Source of the DNA: Flavobacterium sp. 102
GTDB taxonomy: Bacteria; Bacteroidota; Bacteroidia; Flavobacteriales; Flavobacteriaceae
Length of the DNA: 64,000 bases
Assembly: GCF_003634615.1 (NCBI RefSeq)
Contig: NZ_RBKX01000001.1
Location: 2,418,001 to 2,482,000, forward strand
Direction: 5' to 3'
In this document: positions 47,106 through 56,436 of the stretch, piece by piece
Position numbering within the stretch: the stretch's first letter is position 1
Layout of the letters: each line of letters starts with the position of its first letter
Program-made: the position numbers and the translations under genes
The notes under the pieces: generated by a model
Database searches by the model: none
The model's input: only the letters and a program-made list of their open reading frames with translations
What the model was told of the DNA's origin: nothing

Positions 47106-47848
47106 ATAAAAAAAATTACCTTATTGCTCTTTGCAATATTAAGTGTGTTTCATGTAAATACTCAAGTAAGTTCCTATTCTTTTTTACAGAGTGATGGTGC
47201 TTATACGCTTTTAACCGGTTCGACTGTTTTAGCTACACAAACGGTCGCTAGTGGAACTGCAGCTAGAGCTTTGGATGACGTAAACTACACTGTTGCGCTT
47301 CCGTTCTCATTTACAATACTCAATAGTTAATGTTGTTTTAGGACAGACTTTTGTTTTCAACAGTTCTATAGTAACAGATATAATTACTATTAGTGCTGAT
47401 GGTGGCACAACTGCGGTAGTTTATGGGAGCTACACCGGTAACTTGGGTTTCAACCATTGATGTTCAAGTTAGATTTTATACCCATGCCGATGATAATTCA
47501 CCGGTAACTGCCAATTCAATTTATTATGTAATAGTTTCAGGTTACGACGTTGATGAAGTTGGTACTTTTTGTTTGAAAGTTTCAAGAAATCAATTGTTGT
47601 CAAATGAAGACTTTAATGATAGTAATTTCACTTACTATCCAAATCCTGTTAAAAACATTTTAAATTTATCTTACAGTCAAGAGGTTTCTGGTGTTGAAAT
47701 TTATAATTTGTTAGGTCAAAGAGTCAGTGTTAATTCAGTTAATGTTAACCAAGCTCAGATTGATATGTCAAACTTGCCTAGCGCGGCTTACGTAGTTAAA
47801 GTTACTGCCAATAACCAAGTAAAAACTGTTAGAGTAATCAAAGAATAA
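47106..47848 (+). pseudogene. Chimeric T9SS type A protein pseudogene
   Basis: Decayed gene made from two sources. 47106-47315 encodes a signal peptide and a SYSFLQSDGAYTLL domain not found in the neighbour; its start is ATA (47106) where ATGAAAAAAATT would be expected. From about 47317 the DNA is nearly identical to 49183-49360 of the next gene but in another frame, with a stop at 47328. A one-base insertion (TATGGGAGCT for TATGGGACT, about 47426) shifts frame again. At about 47496 it jumps to the equivalent of 50188, a loss of about 825 bp, then runs to a complete type A sorting domain (YYPNPVKNILNLSY ... VRVIKE). The 47423-47848 part is still open but has no export signal. Confidence 0.85.
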
Positions 47849-47870
47849 TATTTTATATTTTGTTTATAAT

Positions 47871-47897
47871 TAAAACCACCTAAAATTTAGGTGGTTT
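47871..47897 (+). terminator. Terminator after the pseudogene
   Basis: AAAACCACCTAAA / TTTAGGTGGTTTT; nearly identical to the one after the intact paralogue at 50564-50590. Confidence 0.9.
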
Positions 47898-47948
47898 TTC
47901 TTTTTTTTCTTATTTTTATCAAATTAACATACAAATAAATAATTATTT

Positions 47949-50540
47949 ATGAAGAAAATTACATTTCTACTATTATCATTGGTCAGTTTTACGGCACTTG
48001 CCCAATTTCCGGCACCCTATTGTGGACCATTAACTTTTACCAACAATGTAGAACCAATTACGTTGGTGAATTTTGCAGGAATTAATAACACCAGTTCCGC
48101 TTTAGTTGGTGCAAACAATGGCACCACTATCATTGCACATGAAGATTACACAGCCATCACTGGAAATGTGTTTTCTGGAAGTACTTACCCTATTACTTTA
48201 AAAGGTAATACAGATGGTAATTATACAACTTATCTCCGTGTTTTTATTGATTGGAATCAAAACAATGATTTCACAGATGCAGGTGAATCATACGATATTG
48301 GTACTATTGTCAATTCAACCGGTGCTGATGCAGTAGAACTTGTAGGTAGCATAACTGCACCTGGTAATGCTCTTGCAGGAAACACAAGAATGAGGGTGAT
48401 AAAGAAATTTGCCGGTTATTCTGATTCCTGTAATACTGTAAACACTGGATGGGGTCAGTCTGAAGATTACACTTTAGTAGTAGCTCTTCCTGCTTGTTTA
48501 AGCCCAACAGCTGGTATTGCTAACGTTACTTCTTCTACAACAGCTAATTTAACTTGGACCTCAGGAGGTGCAGCTAACGCTGAAGTTGTTATACAGCCTG
48601 CTGGAACAGGGGTTCCTGGAACTCCAGACGATACTGGAGTGAATGTAACAGGAAATACTTATCCGGCTACTTTGTTACTACCACAAACCGCTTATGAATT
48701 TTATGTGAGAGATGAGTGTACTCTTGGTTCAAGTTTTAGTACTTGGGCAGGACCGTTTACTTTTAATACGACTCTTGCTCCTAGTTGTGCAGGTAATGTT
48801 GCACCAATTGATGGAGCCACTAATGTAGTTCCGGGAACAGTTGATTTTACTTGGACAGCTCCAACAACAGGAGATCCTGCTGTATCCTATGATTTATATT
48901 ATGGTTTAACACCTGGAAATGCAACTATATTAGTTGGTAATTATTTAACACTTACTACACCAATTAACATCACAGGATTTAATACAACTTTCTATTGGAA
49001 AATAGTTCCTAAAAATGTTGGAGGTTCAGCTGTAGGATGTGTAGAATGGAGTTTTACCACTATTCCTGCACCGGGATATTGTTTGAATGCACCAAATGGT
49101 CAATGGCCGGGTGCTGCTTATACTCCTGAGACTTGTGATGGTTTAACTGATAATGTTATCACTGCAGCAGGTTATGCTGGAGAATACTCAACAGTTAATG
49201 TTGTTTTAGGACAGACTTATGTTTTCAATAGTTCAATAGCTACAGATTTAATTACTATTAGTGCTGATGGTGGTACAACTGCTGCAGCTTATGGGACTAC
49301 ACCGGTAACTTGGGTTTCAACCATTGATGGTCAAATTAGATTTTATACACATGCAGATAATAACTGTGTTGCTAATGCCGATAATAGAACTCGTTCAGTT
49401 ATTTGTGGTATTCCATCGGCAGCATTACCTGATTATGTGAGTTTACAATGGCCTCCAACAGCAACAATTACTCAAGGTGGAAATGTAACTGTTTATGGAC
49501 AAGTATACGAAGGAGGACTAACAGACGTTGCTCCAAATATTGATGGACAAGCTCCTGGAATCAATGCTTGGGTTGGATATAGTACTACAAATACGAATCC
49601 TAACACTTGGACTGATTGGGTTGTTGCTACTCATAATGCTGGTAATATTGGAAACAATGATGAATATCAGGCTACTATTGGTGCTACATTAGCGCCTGGA
49701 ACCTATTACTATGCTACACGTTTTAATTTAGATAATGGTGCTTATGTTTATGGTGGTATCAATGCTGATGCTCCAAACAATGGAAGCATTTGGGATGGTG
49801 CAACTTTCGGGAATGGTGTCTTAACAGTAACACCTCCACCAGCTCCGGCTAATGACGACTGTTTAGGAGCAACTGTATTAGTTGTAGATGATACATTCTG
49901 TAATGGTACTAACACCAATGGTACCAATTTAGGAGCAACAGATTCTGGTGTTGCACTTGCAGTTTGTTTCAATTATGGTGAAAATGATGTGTGGTATTCA
50001 TTTGTTGCGCCTTCTGATGCGGCTACTGTTGATATTTCTACTGACTTTTTAGGAGGAACTTTATATGATACAGATGTAGCACTTTATTCAGGTACTTGTG
50101 GTGCTTTAACTGAGATTGATTGTGATAATGATGGTGGAGTTGTAGTACAACCAAATGGATTTTCATGGAACTCATTAATACTAGATTCACCGGTAACTGC
50201 CAATTCAACTTATTATGTAAGAGTTTCAGGCTATAGTGATGTAGCGGTTGGTTCTTTCTGTTTAAGAGTTTCGAAAAACCAATTGTTATCTAATGAAAGT
50301 TTTGATAGTTCTAATTTTGAACATTATCCAAATCCGGTTAAGAATGTTTTAAATCTTTCTTATAGCCAAGAAATTTCTAGTGTTGAAGTATACAATTTGC
50401 TAGGTCAAAAAATGAGCACTAATACAATTGGAGCTAATTTAGGACAAGTAGATATGACAGGTTTAGCAAGTGGTACTTATTTAGTTAAAGTAACTGCAGC
50501 AGATAATCAATCAAAAACTATCAGAGTTATCAAAGAATAG
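47949..50540 (+). CDS. GEVED-domain T9SS type A secreted protein
   Basis: 863-aa secreted modular protein. Signal peptide 1-18 (ends ALA-QF); GEVED domain about 20-178 (RVFIDWNQNNDFTDAGESYD, GQSEDYTLVV); FN3-like domains about 180-278 and 285-370; a Cys-containing module about 374-470 (GYCLNAPNGQWPGAAYTPETC); a beta-rich module with TYYYATRFNLDNGAYVYGG about 475-628; a PPC-like module about 632-780 (NDVWYSFVAPSDAATVDIS); Por_Secre_tail sorting domain 785-863 (YPNPVKNVLNLSY ... IRVIKE). No catalytic domain is recognised, so a binding or adhesive role is likely. The damaged paralogue lies just upstream. Confidence 0.9.
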   Translation: MKKITFLLLSLVSFTALAQFPAPYCGPLTFTNNVEPITLVNFAGINNTSSALVGANNGTTIIAHEDYTAITGNVFSGSTYPITLKGNTDGNYTTYLRVFIDWNQNNDFTDAGESYDIGTIVNSTGADAVELVGSITAPGNALAGNTRMRVIKKFAGYSDSCNTVNTGWGQSEDYTLVVALPACLSPTAGIANVTSSTTANLTWTSGGAANAEVVIQPAGTGVPGTPDDTGVNVTGNTYPATLLLPQTAYEFYVRDECTLGSSFSTWAGPFTFNTTLAPSCAGNVAPIDGATNVVPGTVDFTWTAPTTGDPAVSYDLYYGLTPGNATILVGNYLTLTTPINITGFNTTFYWKIVPKNVGGSAVGCVEWSFTTIPAPGYCLNAPNGQWPGAAYTPETCDGLTDNVITAAGYAGEYSTVNVVLGQTYVFNSSIATDLITISADGGTTAAAYGTTPVTWVSTIDGQIRFYTHADNNCVANADNRTRSVICGIPSAALPDYVSLQWPPTATITQGGNVTVYGQVYEGGLTDVAPNIDGQAPGINAWVGYSTTNTNPNTWTDWVVATHNAGNIGNNDEYQATIGATLAPGTYYYATRFNLDNGAYVYGGINADAPNNGSIWDGATFGNGVLTVTPPPAPANDDCLGATVLVVDDTFCNGTNTNGTNLGATDSGVALAVCFNYGENDVWYSFVAPSDAATVDISTDFLGGTLYDTDVALYSGTCGALTEIDCDNDGGVVVQPNGFSWNSLILDSPVTANSTYYVRVSGYSDVAVGSFCLRVSKNQLLSNESFDSSNFEHYPNPVKNVLNLSYSQEISSVEVYNLLGQKMSTNTIGANLGQVDMTGLASGTYLVKVTAADNQSKTIRVIKE

Positions 50541-50563
50541 TTTTTACATTTAGTTTTATAATT

Positions 50564-50590
50564 AAAACCACCTAAATTTTAGGTGGTTTT
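50564..50590 (+). terminator. Terminator after the GEVED protein gene
   Basis: AAAACCACCTAAA / TTTTAGGTGGTTTT, then T-rich; a duplicate of the pseudogene's terminator. Confidence 0.9.
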
Positions 50591-50606
50591 TCTTTTGTAT
50601 AAGACT

Positions 50607-50661
50607 TATCTTTGTTACCCGAGACCGTAAGGTCGAACTGAACAAAGTTAAAATTTAGACC
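50607..50661 (+). promoter_or_regulatory. Promoter-leader cassette of the glycosyltransferase gene (copy 2)
   Basis: TATCTTTG (exact TAnnTTTG, 50607-50614), 5 nt, CGAGACC-GTAA-GGTCGAACTG (50620-50640), then 21 nt to the ATG. GACC/GGTC closes a GTAA loop, of GNRA type. Same spacing as the copy before trmH. Confidence 0.65.
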
Positions 50662-51666
50662 ATGTATTTCTCAATTATTATTCCAGTTTATAACAGACCA
50701 GATGAAATCAAAGAACTATTAGAGAGTTTATTGATTTCTGATTTTAATAAACCCTATGAGATTGTAATTATTGAAGATGGTTCCACAATTCCTTGCAAAG
50801 AAGAAATAGAACATTTTAAAAACAGCTTGAATATTTCTTATTACTTCAAAGAAAACAGTGGTCCTGGTGATTCCAGAAACTTCGGGATGAAAAAGGCCAA
50901 GGGCGATTATTTCATCATTTTTGATTCGGATTGTATTATTCCTAAACATTATTTATCCGATGTTGAGAAGGAATTAACTGCAAACTATGTCGATTGTTTT
51001 GGAGGTTCAGATGCTGCACTAGACTCTTTTTCTTCTGTACAAAAAGCGATTAATTTTGCGATGACCTCTTTTTTAACGACCGGCGGTATTCGCGGTGGTT
51101 CTGAAAAATTAAGTAAGTTCCAACCCAGAAGTTTCAATATGGGAATTTCAAAAAAAGCTTTTGAGACTTCAAATGGATTTGGAAATATTCATCCTGGTGA
51201 AGATCCTGATTTGTCTATCAGATTATGGAAATTAGGGTATAATACTAGATTGTTCTCTAAAGCATTTGTCTACCACAAACGCAGAATAGATTGGGATAAG
51301 TTTTCGATTCAAGTCAATAAATTTGGAAAAGCCAGACCAATATTAGACAGTTGGTATCCCGAATACAGTAAGCTGACTTTTTTATTCCCAACCTTATTTA
51401 TTGTAGGTTTTTCGATTGCCATTCTTCTTTTTATTTTTGGAATACCTTTTCCAATACTTTGTTATGCATTCTATTACTTGTTGATTTTTATTACGGCTAC
51501 AATACAAAGTAAAAGTTTAGAAATAGGTTTCCTATCTGTAGTTGCCGTTAACAAACAGTTCTTTGGTTACGGAAGAGGTTTTTTAGAATCTTACATTAAG
51601 ATTAAAATCCAAAAACAAAATCCCGAAGAAGCATTTCCTGAATTGTTTTTTAAAGTAAAGTCATGA
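50662..51666 (+). CDS. Glycosyltransferase family 2
   Basis: 334-aa membrane-anchored glycosyltransferase. GT-A fold: FSIIIPVYNRPDEIKELLESL, IVIIEDGS, GPGDSRNFGMKKAKGDYF and the metal-binding FDSDCIIP; HPGEDPDLSIRLWKLGY is the acceptor-side ED motif. Two hydrophobic helices (about 237-285) anchor it to the inner membrane with the active site inside. Substrate unknown; no polysaccharide cluster surrounds it. Its stop overlaps coaE by 4 bp. Confidence 0.9.
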   Translation: MYFSIIIPVYNRPDEIKELLESLLISDFNKPYEIVIIEDGSTIPCKEEIEHFKNSLNISYYFKENSGPGDSRNFGMKKAKGDYFIIFDSDCIIPKHYLSDVEKELTANYVDCFGGSDAALDSFSSVQKAINFAMTSFLTTGGIRGGSEKLSKFQPRSFNMGISKKAFETSNGFGNIHPGEDPDLSIRLWKLGYNTRLFSKAFVYHKRRIDWDKFSIQVNKFGKARPILDSWYPEYSKLTFLFPTLFIVGFSIAILLFIFGIPFPILCYAFYYLLIFITATIQSKSLEIGFLSVVAVNKQFFGYGRGFLESYIKIKIQKQNPEEAFPELFFKVKS

Positions 51667-52247
51667 CAAAAATAATAGGATTAACAGGCGGAATAGGTAG
51701 TGGAAAGACTACAGTGGCCAATTATATCAAGTCGCTGGGTTTTCCTGTTTATATTGCTGATGAAAAAGCTAAAAAGATAATGGAAACCAAAAATGTCATT
51801 GAATTGGTTCAAAATGCTTTTGGTAAAGAGGTCATTGCTGACGGTAAGATTAATAGACAGCAATTGGCTCAATTGGTATTTAATAATCCCGACAAACTTC
51901 AAAAACTCAATAATATTGTTCATCCTATCGTTAAACAAAATTTTAATAATTGGGTAAAAAAACATAAAAATCAACCTTTCGTATTTAAAGAAGCTGCTAT
52001 TTTATTTGAAAGCGGTAGTTATAAATATTGTGATAGTATTATTACAGTTACGGCACCTTTAGAGACTCGATTACAACGAGTTATTGATAGAGATAAAACC
52101 AATAAAGAACAAGTTTTAGACCGAATGAAAAATCAGTGGTCCGAAGAAAAAAAGATCGAAAAAAGTGATTATATCATCCACAATATTTCAATGGAAGATA
52201 CTAAAAATCAAGTGGATAATATTCTTAAAATATTAAAAAATCAATAA
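51663..52247 (+). CDS. coaE: Dephospho-CoA kinase
   Basis: Phosphorylates the 3'-OH of dephospho-CoA, the last CoA step. 194 aa: P-loop GLTGGIGSGKTTVA, ADEKAKKIME, VHPIVKQNF, FKEAAILFESG and the RVIDRDKTNKEQVLDRM lid. Start overlaps the glycosyltransferase stop (ATGA), so the two are coupled. Confidence 0.97.
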   Translation: MTKIIGLTGGIGSGKTTVANYIKSLGFPVYIADEKAKKIMETKNVIELVQNAFGKEVIADGKINRQQLAQLVFNNPDKLQKLNNIVHPIVKQNFNNWVKKHKNQPFVFKEAAILFESGSYKYCDSIITVTAPLETRLQRVIDRDKTNKEQVLDRMKNQWSEEKKIEKSDYIIHNISMEDTKNQVDNILKILKNQ

Positions 52248-52285
52248 AATTATTTCGAGATGTTAATGTTTGGTTAATGTATTTA

Positions 52286-52313
52286 TTGTATAAATGTTAA
52301 AATGTTAAATTTG
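52286..52313 (+). promoter_or_regulatory. Promoter of the RprXY-like two-component operon, probably leaderless
   Basis: TTG 52286-52288, 17-bp spacer, TAAATTTG 52306-52313 (exact). Only four bases separate the box from the ATG at 52318, the same geometry as at satD. Confidence 0.65.
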
Positions 52314-52317
52314 TTCA

Positions 52318-53901
52318 ATGAATAAATTGTTTTTCCGAATACTAGTCATTTTAATGAGTTTGTCCTTAATCGGTATAATTCTTGTCCAAGTGTACTGGTT
52401 TAATAAGTCATTTGAAAACAATGAAGAGCAGTTTAAATTTCATGTAAAACAAGTGTTAGGGAATGTTGCCGACAAATTGCAAAAGAAAGAGCAATATACC
52501 TACTTTGAAAAATACAATAATGTAATTGACAGTACAGGTAAAGCTCCGGATAAAAGTGATTTTTTAGAGTTTGGTTATTATCAAAGAGATTCCAGAACCA
52601 ACGAAACTATAGTCTATTCTAATAGCATCATCTCCGAAGATTACGGAATTACTTCATCGTTCTTTGATAAAAAAATCGATAGCCTAAGAGAAATTAAAAA
52701 CTATACTTCTAAGAGAACAACCGAGATTTATAGTGATGACATCGATAATCCATCGATTAAGCAAACGCAAACTCCCGACATTAAAATTCGAAAAGAGGGT
52801 AGAACTGATTTGTTAGATAATGCCCAATTTGAATTATTTTATAAAGACATTGCAGCGTTGAGACCAATACAAGAAAGGGTTTCTAATGAAATGATGCAAA
52901 AGTTATTGTCAGAAGAGTTAAACCAATATGGGGTAAAAACCCCTTTTGAGTATAATGTTTACAGCAATGGTTTAGCTACAAAAATAAAATCAGATCGGTT
53001 CCGATACGAAAAAACGTCAACCTATTCTATTCCGATTTTTATTGATAATGACGGTAACAACAAATACCAATTGTTAATCACTTTTCCTCAGAAAAAGAAA
53101 TTCTTGTTTTCTGAATTAATTGGGATTTCAATTTTATCAATAGTCTTCACCTTGATTATAATTATTGCTTATTCAAGTGCGCTGAATCAATTAATTAAAC
53201 AACGTCAGATTTCTGAAATCAAAACCGATTTCATTAACAACATGACGCACGAATTCAAAACACCGATTGCCACCATCAATTTGGCTTTAGATGCTATCAA
53301 AAATCCAAAAGTGATTGATGATAAAGAGAAGATATACCGCTATCTTCAAATGATAAGAGATGAAAACAAACGAATGCACGCCCAAGTAGAGAATGTGTTG
53401 CGCATTTCTAAATTGGAGAAAAGAGAATTAGAAATTAATAAGGAATCAAATGATATCCACGGCATAATTGAAGATGCGATTGACCATGTAAATCTAATTA
53501 TTGATGATCGTGGCGGAACAATAACAACGCATTTTGAAGCAACCAGAACAACCGTTTTGCTAAACGATGTTCATTTTACGAATGTATTTGTTAATATCTT
53601 AGATAACGCGATAAAATATTCTCCGGAAAATCCCGTTATAGATATATATACCGAAAACGTAAAAGAGTTTGTAATTGTCAAAATAAAAGACCAAGGAGCC
53701 GGAATGACCAAAGCGGCTCAAAAAAGAATATTTGAAAAATTTTATCGCGAACACACTGGTGATTTGCACAATGTTAAAGGTCACGGATTAGGATTGGCCT
53801 ATGTAAAACGAATATTAGACGATCACAATTGTCAAATTTTTGTAGAAAGTGAAAAAGGAAAAGGAAGCACATTTATAATTAAAGTCCCACTCATAAATTA
53901 A
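52318..53901 (+). CDS. Sensor histidine kinase (RprX-like)
   Basis: 527-aa membrane kinase. N-terminal membrane helix about 5-27, extracytoplasmic sensor about 30-260 with no named domain, second helix about 265-290, HisKA with His311 in NNMTHEFKTPIATI, HATPase_c with N-box VNILDNAIKYSPENP, G1 KDQGAGM and G2 KGHGLGLAYVK. The response regulator starts 11 bp after its stop. It resembles RprX of Bacteroides in its pairing and order; the signal is unknown. Confidence 0.93.
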   Translation: MNKLFFRILVILMSLSLIGIILVQVYWFNKSFENNEEQFKFHVKQVLGNVADKLQKKEQYTYFEKYNNVIDSTGKAPDKSDFLEFGYYQRDSRTNETIVYSNSIISEDYGITSSFFDKKIDSLREIKNYTSKRTTEIYSDDIDNPSIKQTQTPDIKIRKEGRTDLLDNAQFELFYKDIAALRPIQERVSNEMMQKLLSEELNQYGVKTPFEYNVYSNGLATKIKSDRFRYEKTSTYSIPIFIDNDGNNKYQLLITFPQKKKFLFSELIGISILSIVFTLIIIIAYSSALNQLIKQRQISEIKTDFINNMTHEFKTPIATINLALDAIKNPKVIDDKEKIYRYLQMIRDENKRMHAQVENVLRISKLEKRELEINKESNDIHGIIEDAIDHVNLIIDDRGGTITTHFEATRTTVLLNDVHFTNVFVNILDNAIKYSPENPVIDIYTENVKEFVIVKIKDQGAGMTKAAQKRIFEKFYREHTGDLHNVKGHGLGLAYVKRILDDHNCQIFVESEKGKGSTFIIKVPLIN

Positions 53902-53912
53902 AAAAAAATACT

Positions 53913-54614
53913 ATGGAAGCAAATAAAAAAATACTTCTAGTCGAAGATGATCAGAACTTCGGTATCGTTCTAAGAGAATACCTAACATTAAACGATTTTG
54001 ATGTTACGCTAGCCAAAAATGGTATGGAAGGTTTCGAGAAATTCAAAAAAGACAATTACGATTTGTGTATTTTGGATGTCATGATGCCATACAAAGATGG
54101 TTATACTTTGGCTAAAGAAATCAGAGAAAAAAACAAAGATGTACCGTTAATCTTCTTAACTGCAAAGTCAATGAAAGAAGACGTGATGAAAGGATACAAA
54201 GTTGGTGCAGATGATTATCTGAACAAACCTTTCGACTCTGATGTGTTGCTGATGAAAATCAAAGCCATTATCCAAAGAAAATCGGCTGAAACTAAGAATG
54301 AACCGGCTAAATTTGAATTCCAAATTGGTAATTTCCTCCTCAATTCAAAACTACGTTATTTAAAATTAGGTAATGATGAACCAATCAAATTGTCTCCAAA
54401 AGAGTCTGATTTGTTGAAAATGATGGCCATTTACGAAAACGATTTGATGCCAAGAGAGTTAGCCTTAACCAAAATTTGGAGAGAAGACAACTACTTCACT
54501 TCAAGAAGTATGGACGTTTACATCGCCAAATTGCGCAAGTACTTGAAAGAAGATCCAAACGTTGAAATCCTAAACATTCACGGTGAAGGTTTCAGACTGG
54601 TTGTAAAAAAATAA
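53913..54614 (+). CDS. OmpR-family response regulator (RprY-like)
   Basis: 233 aa. Receiver domain with Asp55 (LCILDVMMPYKDGYT), Lys105 (LNKPFDSD) and acidic pocket LVEDD; C-terminal winged helix about 135-231 with NYFTSRSMDVYIAKLRKYLKEDP and the hairpin GEGFRLV. Very close in pattern to RprY of Bacteroides. Cotranscribed with the kinase and closed by a terminator. Confidence 0.94.
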   Translation: MEANKKILLVEDDQNFGIVLREYLTLNDFDVTLAKNGMEGFEKFKKDNYDLCILDVMMPYKDGYTLAKEIREKNKDVPLIFLTAKSMKEDVMKGYKVGADDYLNKPFDSDVLLMKIKAIIQRKSAETKNEPAKFEFQIGNFLLNSKLRYLKLGNDEPIKLSPKESDLLKMMAIYENDLMPRELALTKIWREDNYFTSRSMDVYIAKLRKYLKEDPNVEILNIHGEGFRLVVKK

Positions 54615-54618
54615 TTCT

Positions 54619-54648
54619 AATCCTCGTCATTTTGGCGGGGATTTTTTT
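54619..54648 (+). terminator. Terminator of the two-component operon
   Basis: AATCCTCG (54619-54626) / CGGGGATT (54636-54643), one G-T pair, followed by a T run. Confidence 0.88.
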
Positions 54649-54652
54649 AGGA

Positions 54653-54743
54653 GCTATTTCCGGCTTTTCACTATATCTTTTGTAGTTGTCAGGTTTATAA
54701 AACCTTACAACTACAAAAGGATGCCGTTACAATCCGGGCTAAG
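54653..54743 (+). repeat. Bipartite hairpin repeat, copy C
   Basis: 5' arm GCTATTTCCGGC ... CTATATCT, core hairpin CTTTTGTAGTTGT (54677-54689) / ACAACTACAAAAG (54707-54719) with an inner GGTTT/AAACC stem, 3' arm GATGCCGTTACAATCCGGG then CTAAGG. Outer stem CCGG/CCGG plus AGC/GCT. Confidence 0.7.
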
Positions 54744-54751
54744 GCAAACTG

Positions 54752-55489
54752 CTAACTACAATGCAATTGCAATGCGAAACAAGTTTTTTCCTCACGCTCA
54801 ATGGCAAAAATGGTATTCTCTTCGGAGGTTTTTTGTTTGATTTCAACGGTATCGTTTAGCGAAACCTCTTTCAGATAATTCATTTCGAAACTATCAATTT
54901 TTTGATTGTGAATAATAGCCAAATCTAGACAATCCAAACACCATTCTAAATACTTAACGCTGTTGGCATGATTGACAATATCCAAATCAGAAAGCTTTAC
55001 CTGATGCGTTCCTACGATTTGCATTTCGTGTTGAAAATCAATTTTGCTAAAAGGATGTAAAGTCGCTCTGTCCGCAAACTTTTCAAAATGTTCGTGTGGT
55101 AATGCCAAATTTTCAGGACGCCGCGTTTGAGTATTAAAAACGGCCCAAAAAGTTTCGCAACCAATGATTTTCTCATCGCCAATATACATTTCCATACAGC
55201 GAATCGAACGGGAATTTTCTAAAGAATTAATCCAGGTTTTAACCGTTACAACTTCTTTCCATTTTGGCAAACGACTGATTTCAACACGCATCCTACTCAA
55301 AACCCAAGCTTGATGATTGACTTGCATATCGCTGAAACTAATTCCGCCTAATTCCGCATGCAAAGCGGCTGTAAGCTGCAATATGTTGCACAAATCAGTA
55401 TATTTCAAATAGCCATTAGGATAACATTGGAGAAAAGTGATTTCCCAATCCTGTTCAAGTCTAGAAGTAAAGTTTGGTGCTATTGGCAT
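54752..55489 (-). CDS. Acyl-[acyl-carrier-protein] thioesterase
   Basis: Releases fatty acids from ACP. 245-aa double-hotdog protein of the FatA/FatB family: WEITFLQCYPNGYLKYTDL, LSRMRVEISRLPKWKE, VKTWINSLENSRSIR in the first repeat and the second-repeat catalytic region DLDIVNHANSVKYLEW with Asn and His. Bacterial members often release mid-length or branched acids; chain preference cannot be read here. It starts 12 bp after the miaA stop on the same strand, so it may be its cotranscribed end gene. Confidence 0.88.
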   Translation of the reverse strand: MPIAPNFTSRLEQDWEITFLQCYPNGYLKYTDLCNILQLTAALHAELGGISFSDMQVNHQAWVLSRMRVEISRLPKWKEVVTVKTWINSLENSRSIRCMEMYIGDEKIIGCETFWAVFNTQTRRPENLALPHEHFEKFADRATLHPFSKIDFQHEMQIVGTHQVKLSDLDIVNHANSVKYLEWCLDCLDLAIIHNQKIDSFEMNYLKEVSLNDTVEIKQKTSEENTIFAIEREEKTCFALQLHCS

Positions 55490-55500
55490 GCAATTTATTG

Positions 55501-56436
55501 TTAGGAGTTAGAAGTTTGGAGTTGGCGTTCTATGTGCTCAATAATCTTCTTTTTGTCCGTTTGATAATCAAACCACGTTGTGTTTTCTGTTCGTTTGAAC
55601 CATGTCAATTGGCGTTTGGCAAAACGACGGGTATTTTTCTTGATTTCTTCTATGGCAAATTCTAAACCAATCTTTCCGTCAAAATAATCAAATAATTCAC
55701 GATAGCCAACAGTTTGTAAAGCATTCAAATCTTTGTTCGGGTATAATTCTTTGGCTTCCACCAAAAGTCCTTCGCTAATCATCATGTCAACACGTTGGTT
55801 GATTCGGTCATACATAATTGCTCTGTCTGCTTCCAAACCAATGACAATAGGAGTGAAGTGACGTGAATTTTTCTTTTGTCCAATAAAACTTGAATACGGT
55901 TTTCCGGTTCCAATACAAACTTCTACAAACCGCTTCATGCGTTGCGGATTTTGTAACGTTTGCGGATTTTCAGCTGTCAATTTTTCGAAATAATAAACAT
56001 CGAGTTCTTTTAAATTTTGCTGTAGATAATCTATCCCAAATGTTTCAAAATCAGTGTTAATTTGTATGCGTATAGCATCATCAATATCCGGAAAATCATC
56101 AAAGCCTTTTAATACCGCATCAACATACAAACCGGAACCGCCAACCATAATTTGGACACTTTTTTTTTGAAATAATTCATCTAGTTTAGCAATAGCTTCT
56201 TGCTCAAAATCACCCACAGAATACGAATCAAAAATCGATTTGTTTTGGATAAAATGATGTGTAGCGGAATTCAATTCTTCTTCGCTCGGAACGGCGGTGC
56301 CAATTTTCATTTCCTTAAAAAATTGTCGGCTGTCACAGGAAATAATATCGCAGCCAAAATGTTTAGCCAAAGCAATGCTCAAGGAAGTTTTTCCAATAGC
56401 TGTTGGGCCTATTATAGTAATAAGATAATTAGTCAT
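55501..56436 (-). CDS. miaA: tRNA dimethylallyltransferase
   Basis: Adds a dimethylallyl group to A37 of tRNAs reading UNN codons. 311 aa: P-loop GPTAIGKTSLS, SCDSRQFFKEMKIGTA, VGGSGLYVDAVL, QRMKRFVEV and the C-terminal FAKRQLTWFKR. I chose ATG 56436 (MTNYLITIIGPTA, the family N-terminus), which overlaps the upstream channel gene by 8 bp; a GTG at 56454 would overlap by 26 bp and add six residues. Confidence 0.96.
   Translation of the reverse strand: MTNYLITIIGPTAIGKTSLSIALAKHFGCDIISCDSRQFFKEMKIGTAVPSEEELNSATHHFIQNKSIFDSYSVGDFEQEAIAKLDELFQKKSVQIMVGGSGLYVDAVLKGFDDFPDIDDAIRIQINTDFETFGIDYLQQNLKELDVYYFEKLTAENPQTLQNPQRMKRFVEVCIGTGKPYSSFIGQKKNSRHFTPIVIGLEADRAIMYDRINQRVDMMISEGLLVEAKELYPNKDLNALQTVGYRELFDYFDGKIGLEFAIEEIKKNTRRFAKRQLTWFKRTENTTWFDYQTDKKKIIEHIERQLQTSNS

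Noticed and set aside
47423..47848. Intact small T9SS-tail protein
   Set aside because: It has no signal peptide, so T9SS cannot use it; alignment with the next gene shows it to be the end of a frameshifted, deleted paralogue.
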